Shown here: positions 57,637 to 64,000 of the stretch, one piece after another
Position numbering within the stretch: position 1 is the first letter of the stretch
Layout: every line of letters begins with the position of its first letter
Origin: Methylosinus sp. Ce-a6
Lineage (GTDB): Bacteria; Pseudomonadota; Alphaproteobacteria; Rhizobiales; Beijerinckiaceae
Direction of reading: 5' to 3'
Assembly: GCF_009811655.1 (NCBI RefSeq)
Contig: NZ_BGJX01000008.1
Location: 83,391-147,390, forward strand
Length of the DNA: 64,000 nucleotides
Program-made: the position numbers and the translations under genes
Notes under the pieces: model-generated
Databases searched by the model: none
What the model was told of the DNA's origin: nothing
What the model saw: the letters and a program-made list of their open reading frames with translations, nothing else

Positions 57637-60600
57637 ATGCGCATACTCGCGATCAGAGGCGAAAATCTCGCGAGCCTCGCCGAGCGCTTCGAGATCGATT
57701 TCGAGCAGGAGCCGCTGCGCGGCGCCGGCCTCTTCGCCATCACCGGCGAGACGGGCGCCGGCAAATCGACGATTCTCGACGCGCTCTGCCTCGCGCTCTA
57801 TGACGCTTTTCCGCGCGTCGCGGCGCAGGGCGTCAATGAGGCGGTGCCGGACCCGAGCGGGCAGACGATGAGCGCCGCCGATCCGCGCTCCATTCTGCGC
57901 CGCGGCGCCGGACGCGGCTTCGCGGAGGTCGATTTCCTCGGCCGCGACGGGACGCGCTATCGCGCCCGCTGCGACATCGGGCGCGCGAGAGGCCGCGCCA
58001 CCGGCAATCTGCAGCAGCGCGGCCGCGCGCTGCATCGCATCGACGAAACCGGCGCGATCGTCGCGGCGGTGGCCTCGGGCGTCGAGCCGGTGCGCGCCAA
58101 GGTGGTCGAGCTCACCGATCTCACCTTCGAGCAGTTCCGCCGCACCGTGCTGCTGGCGCAAGGCGATTTCGACGCCTTTCTGCGCGCCGATTCGAAAGAG
58201 CGCGCCGATCTGCTCGAGAAGATCACCGGCGCCTCCGTCTATGCGGAGATTTCGAAGCGCGTCTATCTGCGGACCAAATCCGCCCTCGAAGCGCTCGAAA
58301 TTCTGCGCCGGCGCCGCGAGGAGGTCGGCCTCTTGCCGGAAGAAGCGCGCGCCGCGCTCGAGAACGAACGCGAAGCGGCGGAGGCCGGCCGCGCGGAGGC
58401 CGCGCGCGAGCGCGAGGAGGCCATGGCGCTGCTGCGCCGTCACGAGGCGATCGCGCAAGCGGAGACGCGTGTCGCCGACGCCGACGCGAATCACCAGGCG
58501 GCGCGCGCCGCGCAGGAGGCGCTCGCCGAGACGCGCGCGCGGCTGAAAAGCCTCGATCTCGCCGAGCCGCTGCGCGCCCCGCTCGCCGCGCGCGACGCCG
58601 CCGCGCAGGCTCTCGTCCGAGCGAGCGAGCGCGAAAAGACCGCGCGTGAAGCCGCCGCCGCGGCGCAGGCGGCGCTCGAGGAGGCGCGTGGCGAGGCGGC
58701 GCAAAAGCGGGAAGGGTCGGAGGCGGCGGAAGCCGAGCTCGAGACCTTCGGACCGATATGGTCGCAGGCCGAGCGTCTCGACGCCGAAATCCTCGCCGCC
58801 GAGCAGGAGGCGGCCAAAGCCGAGCGTTTCGCGCGCGACGCGGCGCAAAGCGCTGAGCAGAAGTCGGCGGAAGAAACGGGGCTGGCCGAGCGAGTCGTCA
58901 TGGCCGAGGCCGAAGCGACAACGACGAGCGCGGCGCTCGCGCGTCTTGCCGCGGCGGAGCCGCTGTTCGCGCGCTTCGACGAGATCGCGGATTGGCTCGC
59001 GCGCCGGAGCGAGGCGGCGCAGTCGCTTACACGCGACGGCGCGCGAGGGGAAGAGCTCGCCGGCGAGATCGACCTCGCGGACAGAGAGCTCGCCGCGCTG
59101 GAGCTCGCCGACCGCGAAGCCGATGTGCAGCGTGGCGCCCTCGTCGAGCAAACAGAAACGCGCGGCGCCGCGCTCGTCGCGATGAAGGAGGAGGAGGCGA
59201 GCGGGCGGCGGCGCGCGCTGGAGGCGCTCGCCCGGCTTCTCGCGCAAATGCAGACGCAGGCGCAGCGCCATGCGCGCGCGCGCGACGCCTTGCGACGCGC
59301 CTCGCTGGAGCTGGAAGGCGCGAGCGCCGCACATGAAAGCGAGACGCTTTCGCTGCGACAGGCGCAGGCGGCGCGCGAGATCGGCGAGGCGAAGCGCGGC
59401 GAGGTCGAGCGGCTGGGCGAGATCGCCGACGCCGCCCTCTCGAGGGAAGCGCTGGCGCTGCGCGCGAGCCTCGTCGAGGGCGCGCCCTGCCCCGTCTGCG
59501 GGGCGCGCGAGCATCCCCATGCGCATTCGAGCGAGGCGGCCGACGCGCTCATCGCCGAGCTGCGCGCGCGGCGCGACCGATTGCGCCGCGACATAGCGGA
59601 AGCGGAGCGCGCGATCGCCGCGGCGAGCGGCCGCCTCGTCGCGGCGCAGGAACGCGCCGCCGATGCGAATCGCCGCCGCGACGAGGCGCTCGCCGAATGC
59701 GCCGACGCCGCGACGAATTATGAGGACATGCGCGGTCGCTGGCGCGACGAGTCGCTGCCGGGCCCGCCGGATTCGATCGAAGAGGCGGCGGCGCTCGACA
59801 TGCTGGACGGGGCGATCGAGCGCGAGAGCGTCGCGCTCGACGATCGGCTCGCCCGTTCGCGCGCGCTGCGCGCCGATATGGACGCGCTGCGCCAGAAATA
59901 TGATCGCCTCGCCGCCGCGACAGACGAGCGCAGACGAAGGCGCGACGATATTCTCTCGCGCATCGCCGCCGCGCGCGAGGAGGCCTCGCGTCTCGGCCAA
60001 TCCCGCGCCGCCGCGACGGAAGCGTTGCGCGCCGTCGATCGCGCGCTCGCGCCTTTTCTGCCGCTCTGCGACCTTTCGCCCGCCGATCTCGATCGCGATC
60101 TCGAGAGCGCGACGCGGCGGCTGAAGCAGCGCGGCGCGGATTTTCGCGACGCGCGCGACAACGCCGCCCGCGCCGAGCGCAGCGTCGCCGATCTCTCGCA
60201 GAGGCTCGCGGAGCTGAGGGTCGAAGCGCGCGCCTGCGCGCAGGCGCGAGCGAGCGCGACGACGCAATGGGAGGAACGCGCGGCGGCGCTCGCCGAGCTG
60301 CGCGCGCGGCGCGGCGAATTGCTCGGCGGCGAGCCGACGGCGATCCATCGCGCGCGCCGCAACGAGGCGCGTCTCCTCGCCCAGCAGGCGCTGGATTTGG
60401 CGATGCGGCGACGCTCGGAAGCCGAAGCGCGACACGCCGGCGCCGAACGCGACCTCGCCCATGCGACGGAGGCGCTCGCGGAGGCGCGCGCGCGCAGCGA
60501 GGCTGCGGCGCAGGATTTCGCCGCGGCGCTCGGCGCCGAGCGGATCGACGAAGAGACGGCGCTCGCGCTGCTCGCCGTCGCGCCGCAGGAGCGCGCCGGC

Positions 60601-61401
60601 CTGCGCGAGCGGCTGGAGGCGGCGGACGCCGCCGTCGCCGCCGCGCGAACCGAGAAAGAAGCGCGCGCCCGCGACCTCGCCGAAGCGCTCGCCGCCGGTC
60701 GCCCGGAGCAGGATGTTCCCGTCCTGGACGCGCGCCGCGCCGAAGCGGAGGCGAAGCTGGAGGCGCTCGCGCGGCGGCTCGGCGAGATCGGCGAAAGACT
60801 CGCCGCCGACGATCTCGCGCGCGGGCGCGCCGAAACCCTCGGCGCCGAGATCGACGCCGCGGAGGCCAAGCACAAGAGCTGGGCCGAGATCGACGCAGCC
60901 ATCGGCTCGGCCAGCGGCGACAAATTCCGCCGCTTCGCGCAGAGCGTGACGCTCGAGCATCTCGTCGCGCTCGCCAATCGCAATCTGGCGACGCTGACGA
61001 CGCGCTATCGGCTCGAGCGATCGGCGAGCGACACAGCCGATCTCGGCCTGCAGATCGTCGATCGCGATCTCTGCGACGAGCGGCGCTCGACGCGCTCGCT
61101 GTCCGGCGGCGAGAGATTCCTGGCCTCGCTCGCTCTGGCGCTCGGATTGTGCAGCCTCGAGGGGCGCGGCTCCTTCGTCGACACTCTGTTCATCGACGAG
61201 GGTTTCGGCACGCTGGATCAATCGACGCTCGACGTCGCCATGGACGCGCTCGAGCGGCTGCACGGCCAGGGCCGCAAGGTCGGCGTCATCAGCCATGTCG
61301 AATCGCTGCGCCAGCGCATTCCCGTGCAGATCAGGGTGGAGAAGCGCGGCGGCGGCCGCAGCGCGGTGCGGATCGAGGCGCGCGCGGGGCCGCTGGTGTG
61401 A
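57637..61401 (+). CDS. sbcC: DNA repair ATPase SbcC (Rad50-like)
   Basis: The protein has 1254 residues, somewhat longer than E. coli SbcC (1048). Walker A is GETGAGKSTILDAL (about 36-49), the zinc hook CPVC is at about 618-621 between long Ala/Arg/Glu-rich coiled coils, the signature LSGGERFLASLALAL is at about 1155, and Walker B is DTLFIDEGFGTLD (about 1185). Dimers joined by the hook tether and process DNA ends and hairpins with SbcD. It begins right after the sbcD stop codon. The reverse strand of this gene holds a 1741-codon open frame, which is a composition artefact. Confidence 0.95.
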   Translation: MRILAIRGENLASLAERFEIDFEQEPLRGAGLFAITGETGAGKSTILDALCLALYDAFPRVAAQGVNEAVPDPSGQTMSAADPRSILRRGAGRGFAEVDFLGRDGTRYRARCDIGRARGRATGNLQQRGRALHRIDETGAIVAAVASGVEPVRAKVVELTDLTFEQFRRTVLLAQGDFDAFLRADSKERADLLEKITGASVYAEISKRVYLRTKSALEALEILRRRREEVGLLPEEARAALENEREAAEAGRAEAAREREEAMALLRRHEAIAQAETRVADADANHQAARAAQEALAETRARLKSLDLAEPLRAPLAARDAAAQALVRASEREKTAREAAAAAQAALEEARGEAAQKREGSEAAEAELETFGPIWSQAERLDAEILAAEQEAAKAERFARDAAQSAEQKSAEETGLAERVVMAEAEATTTSAALARLAAAEPLFARFDEIADWLARRSEAAQSLTRDGARGEELAGEIDLADRELAALELADREADVQRGALVEQTETRGAALVAMKEEEASGRRRALEALARLLAQMQTQAQRHARARDALRRASLELEGASAAHESETLSLRQAQAAREIGEAKRGEVERLGEIADAALSREALALRASLVEGAPCPVCGAREHPHAHSSEAADALIAELRARRDRLRRDIAEAERAIAAASGRLVAAQERAADANRRRDEALAECADAATNYEDMRGRWRDESLPGPPDSIEEAAALDMLDGAIERESVALDDRLARSRALRADMDALRQKYDRLAAATDERRRRRDDILSRIAAAREEASRLGQSRAAATEALRAVDRALAPFLPLCDLSPADLDRDLESATRRLKQRGADFRDARDNAARAERSVADLSQRLAELRVEARACAQARASATTQWEERAAALAELRARRGELLGGEPTAIHRARRNEARLLAQQALDLAMRRRSEAEARHAGAERDLAHATEALAEARARSEAAAQDFAAALGAERIDEETALALLAVAPQERAGLRERLEAADAAVAAARTEKEARARDLAEALAAGRPEQDVPVLDARRAEAEAKLEALARRLGEIGERLAADDLARGRAETLGAEIDAAEAKHKSWAEIDAAIGSASGDKFRRFAQSVTLEHLVALANRNLATLTTRYRLERSASDTADLGLQIVDRDLCDERRSTRSLSGGERFLASLALALGLCSLEGRGSFVDTLFIDEGFGTLDQSTLDVAMDALERLHGQGRKVGVISHVESLRQRIPVQIRVEKRGGGRSAVRIEARAGPLV

Positions 61402-61497
61402 GGCGCGTTTCCTCCTTTCCCCGCCTGCGGCCCTCGGAAGGGAGTCACTCGTCGAGCGTCTCGGGGGGCTTCGTAGGAGAGAGGGCGAGAAGGCGTC

Positions 61498-62919
61498 TCA
61501 GGGCAGCCTTTTGCTCCAATCCTCCGCCGCGATCGCCTGGACGACGCGGCGCGCCGCCTCGGCCCAGGAGGCGCGGCTGACGGCCGCCGGATCCGCTGTG
61601 ACGCGGCCGTCGAGGAATTCTTCGATCCGCTCGGCCAGGGCGTGCGGATCATTGACGCGGAAATAGAGGGCGCCCGCGCCGCCGACCTCCCGGAACACGG
61701 GAATATCGCTGCAGATCGTCGGGCGGCCGCGGCGGGCGGCCTCGGCGATCGGCAGGCCGAAGCCCTCGGCGTAGGAGGGGACGAGCGCCGCTCTGCTCTT
61801 GTCGTAGAGAAAGGCGAGCTCGCCGTCGCCCACATCATCGAACCAGAAGAGCCGCCGTCCGAGCTCGGCGTGGCCGAGAATTTCGGCGGCGATCGCCTCC
61901 TCGAACCAGCCGCGCCGCCCGACGAAGACGAGCCGCGCGTCGCGTCCCTTGCGCCAGAGCGCCTCGAAAGCGGCGAGAGCGACGCGATGGCCCTTGCGCG
62001 GCTCCAATGTGCCGACGCTCAAAAACACCGGCGCGTCGCCGGCCGCCGCCGCGGCGATCTGCGCGCGCGGCGCGGCGGGCGCTCCCTCCGTTATGTCCGA
62101 GCCGCAATGGAACCAGCCGATCGCGAGACCCGGGCGATGCGGCAGGCGGCTCTCTTCCACGAAAGCGGCCAGCTCCTCGGCGACAGTGCGCGAAATGGCC
62201 AGAAAGGCGTCGCTCTCGACGAGCGCGCGGCGCAGCCAGGCGTCATAGCGCGGCGGCGTCACCTCATGGCAGGCGTGCGGATAGAGGGCGGGAATGAGAT
62301 CGAAGACGCAGGTGACGATCTCGCCGCCGCCGGCGCGAATGCGGGCGAAGACCGGCTGGAACTCCTCGAATGCGTTCCAGCTGTCCGAGAGCATGAAGAA
62401 ACGATCGCCGGGCTCGATCGCGATCTCCCGATCGGCGTCGGCAAGGCCGCCGGTGAGAGAAGCGACGAAAGCCTCGCATGTGAGCAGCCGTCCGCCCTCA
62501 CAGCGCACGGCGATGGCCGGAATGGGGAGCGAGTCGTCGCGATAGAGCGCCTGCGTGATCTTCTTGACGACGCGCTGAATGCCGGTGCCGGCGTCGCGCC
62601 GCGCGGTCGCCGTCACATCGACGAGCAGGCGCCGCGCTCTCGTCTTCGGCGGCGCCGCGCTCCGTTCGCCGGCGTCTGGCGCGGGCGCTTCGGCGGCGCG
62701 AGCGGCGGGCTTTCGCGAAAGGCGACGAAACAGCGGAGCGAGCGCATCGACGAGGGCGGCCTCGACGCGCCGCAGCGGCCGGAAGATCAGCCAGGCGGCG
62801 GAATAGACGTTTTTTTCGCGCTCATGAACGAGATGCAGCAGCTCGGCGCGCAGATAATCGAGCTGATGCTCGAGCAGCCGATTGCGCTCCTCGAGCCGCT
62901 CGCGGTCGCCGCCGGTCAT
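61498..62919 (-). CDS. Glycosyltransferase family 4 protein
   Basis: The protein has 473 residues. A basic coiled-coil N terminus (EERNRLLEHQLDYLRAELLH) precedes a GT-B transferase: RRLLVDVTATARRDAGTGIQ (about 95-114), SVGTLEPRKGHRVALAAFEA (about 300) and VPSYAEGFGLPIAEAARRGR (about 378-397) with the EX7E-like donor motif. The mannosyl/rhamnosyl-type GT4 layout and the upstream GDP-deoxyhexose genes suggest transfer of GDP-rhamnose or GDP-mannose in O-antigen or exopolysaccharide synthesis. The ATG at 62919 overlaps the upstream stop (ATGA). Confidence 0.86.
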   Translation of the reverse strand: MTGGDRERLEERNRLLEHQLDYLRAELLHLVHEREKNVYSAAWLIFRPLRRVEAALVDALAPLFRRLSRKPAARAAEAPAPDAGERSAAPPKTRARRLLVDVTATARRDAGTGIQRVVKKITQALYRDDSLPIPAIAVRCEGGRLLTCEAFVASLTGGLADADREIAIEPGDRFFMLSDSWNAFEEFQPVFARIRAGGGEIVTCVFDLIPALYPHACHEVTPPRYDAWLRRALVESDAFLAISRTVAEELAAFVEESRLPHRPGLAIGWFHCGSDITEGAPAAPRAQIAAAAAGDAPVFLSVGTLEPRKGHRVALAAFEALWRKGRDARLVFVGRRGWFEEAIAAEILGHAELGRRLFWFDDVGDGELAFLYDKSRAALVPSYAEGFGLPIAEAARRGRPTICSDIPVFREVGGAGALYFRVNDPHALAERIEEFLDGRVTADPAAVSRASWAEAARRVVQAIAAEDWSKRLP

Positions 62920-63911
62920 CGCGTCCGTTCGGAGGCGGCGCGCCAATAGTCGAGCAGATCGACGAGCGTTTCCTCTATCGTCCGTCGAGGGCTCCAGCCT
63001 GTCGTCTCGCGCAGCTTGGCTGCGGCGCAACGGGCGATCGGAATATCGGCCGGACGCATCCGCGCGGGATCGACGACGATGTCGAACTCGCGGCGCGCGA
63101 GGGCGCGCATCTTCTCGACGATCGAGGCGAGCGAGCGCGTCGTCCCCGATGCGACGTCGAACACATTGCGCGACGGCAGGCCGGGCGCGACGGCGATGAG
63201 CCGCGAATAGGCGTCGACGACGTCGCGGACGTCCAGGAAATCGCGCTGCACCGAGAGATCGCCCACCAAGAGGCGCGGCTCGGCGCGGCCGCTCTCGATC
63301 TCGACGATCTGCGCGACGAAGGAGGCGAGGGCGAAACGCTTGTCTTGCCCCGGGCCGATATGGCTGAAGGGGCGCGCGACGACGAGCCGCGCGGATTGCG
63401 GCAGCACGTCGGCGAGCATCGTCTCCGCCGCGGCCTTGGAGCGCGCATAGGCGTTGAGCGGCCGCGGCGCCATGTCCTCATGCGCCGCGCCTTCGCTCAG
63501 ACTGGCGCCATAGACGTCGGCGGTGGAGGCGAAGACCAGGACGGCCTCGGCCGCGTGACGCGCGAGCGCCGAGGCGAGATTGAAGGAGCCGATGAAATTG
63601 ACGCGCCAAGTCTCCTCCGCCGCGACGAAGGATCGCGCGGCCGAGGATTGGGCGGCGAGATGGACGACGAGATCCGGGCGCGCCTCGCGGATGGCCGCAT
63701 CGACCTCCGCGGGATTCAAGAGATCGAAAGCCGCCGCGCTCCAGCCGGGGTCGGGCGCGGCCTCGCCGGCGCGGGCGAGCGCGACGCGACGCGCGGACGG
63801 ATAGTCGCGCGCCAAGGCGTCGAGCATGTAGCGCCCGACGAAGCCGGAGCCGCCTGTGATCAATATGCGTTCGAAACGGGCCGTCGACAGGGGCGCCATT
63901 CCTCGGTTCAT
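62916..63911 (-). CDS. rmd: GDP-4-keto-6-deoxymannose reductase-like epimerase
   Basis: This 331-residue extended SDR starts with the NAD(P)-binding loop ILITGGSGFVGRYML (about 15). It has HLAAQSSAARSF (about 83), the catalytic Ser/Thr region VFASTADVYGAS (about 125), YARSKAAAE (about 152) with Tyr/Lys, and RPFSHIGPGQD. This matches Rmd, which converts the Gmd product to GDP-D-rhamnose. The preceding partial gene looks like gmd and overlaps by ATGA, supporting the assignment. Other 4-keto reductases (e.g. Fcl-like) are less likely. Confidence 0.86.
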   Translation of the reverse strand: MNRGMAPLSTARFERILITGGSGFVGRYMLDALARDYPSARRVALARAGEAAPDPGWSAAAFDLLNPAEVDAAIREARPDLVVHLAAQSSAARSFVAAEETWRVNFIGSFNLASALARHAAEAVLVFASTADVYGASLSEGAAHEDMAPRPLNAYARSKAAAETMLADVLPQSARLVVARPFSHIGPGQDKRFALASFVAQIVEIESGRAEPRLLVGDLSVQRDFLDVRDVVDAYSRLIAVAPGLPSRNVFDVASGTTRSLASIVEKMRALARREFDIVVDPARMRPADIPIARCAAAKLRETTGWSPRRTIEETLVDLLDYWRAASERTR

Positions 63912-64000
63912 CGATTCCCCGAATCGCGCTTCAAGCGCTCGAGATCGGCGTCGACCATCTCATGGATCAGCTGCTCGAGCGAGGTCTGCGGAGCCCAGCC
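63908..64000 (-). CDS. gmd: GDP-mannose 4,6-dehydratase, C-terminal end (partial)
   Basis: Only the last 30 residues and the TGA are inside the window: GWAPQTSLEQLIHEMVDADL followed by ERLKRDSGNR. This matches the C-terminal tail of Gmd (LGWxPxxxFExLVxEMVxADL), the enzyme that makes GDP-4-keto-6-deoxymannose from GDP-mannose. The stop overlaps the rmd start codon (ATGA), so gmd-rmd-glycosyltransferase form one operon. The gene continues beyond the right edge. Confidence 0.82.
   Translation of the reverse strand, partial: GWAPQTSLEQLIHEMVDADLERLKRDSGNR

Noticed and set aside
56071..61296. A 1741-codon open frame on the minus strand across sbcDC
   Set aside because: It is antisense to well-supported sbcD and sbcC with all family motifs. 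Long antisense frames are expected in GC-rich DNA, and the translation is Arg/Ala-rich without recognisable domains.

Overview
The window is GC-rich (roughly two thirds G+C by eye), densely coded and free of rRNA, CRISPR or intact insertion sequences. It looks like chromosome from an alphaproteobacterium of the order Hyphomicrobiales (Rhizobiales), plausibly the Methylocystaceae (Methylosinus/Methylocystis type). Supporting signs are the clpX-lon-hupB order, dnaJ-pmtA-pyrF, GapR (DUF2312), a direct-repeat LexA box of the GTTC-N7-GTTC type, an Irr-like iron box, a PPi-type phosphofructokinase, and Rhizobiales-style palindromic intergenic repeats. The genus is inference only.

Layout. 0.3-7.1 kb: an iron-storage pair (bfd-bfr) behind an Irr-like palindrome, an XRE-cupin regulator with an MFS exporter, an LpxH-like phosphoesterase overlapping a GT4 glycosyltransferase, an unrecognised soluble protein, moeB and ridA. 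7.6-20 kb: acyl-CoA carboxylase beta subunit, a secreted ClpP-like protein, tRNA-Val(TAC), hupB, lon, clpX, pfp and secA, all on the minus strand, then a ParDE module whose toxin has lost an internal segment. 20-30.5 kb: a degenerate polysaccharide deacetylase divergent from a GNAT/alcohol-dehydrogenase pair with overlapping start codons, a two-domain kinase, an MgtA-type Mg2+ ATPase, an O-antigen-ligase-like membrane protein, a large beta-barrel outer-membrane protein and gapR. 30.6-41.2 kb: RDD protein, bpt, a Gly/His/Tyr-rich secreted protein, mutT, two lipoproteins, HAD phosphatases, argJ, a parvulin foldase, dnaJ, a PmtA-like methyltransferase and pyrF. 41.3-50.9 kb: LysR divergent from a WrbA-like flavoprotein, xthA, holC, a methyltransferase, a polyamine-type ABC transporter lacking its binding protein, a TacAT-type module with a frameshifted toxin, and an AsmA protein. 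51-54 kb: lexA, its SOS box, and one AT-rich gene of foreign composition. 54-61.4 kb: OFA-family transporter with a cupin protein, then sbcD-sbcC. 61.5-64 kb: a GDP-sugar/glycosyltransferase operon (gmd end, rmd, GT4) leaving the window.

Most of the content is housekeeping: proteolysis, secretion and folding, DNA repair, replication and amino-acid or pyrimidine synthesis. Accessory material is concentrated in short spots: two decayed toxin-antitoxin modules, several families of palindromic or MITE-like repeats that in three places form the 3' end of a neighbouring gene, and the AT-rich membrane-protein gene beside the lexA SOS box. That last locus is the best candidate for something undescribed. 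I see no multi-gene novel system.
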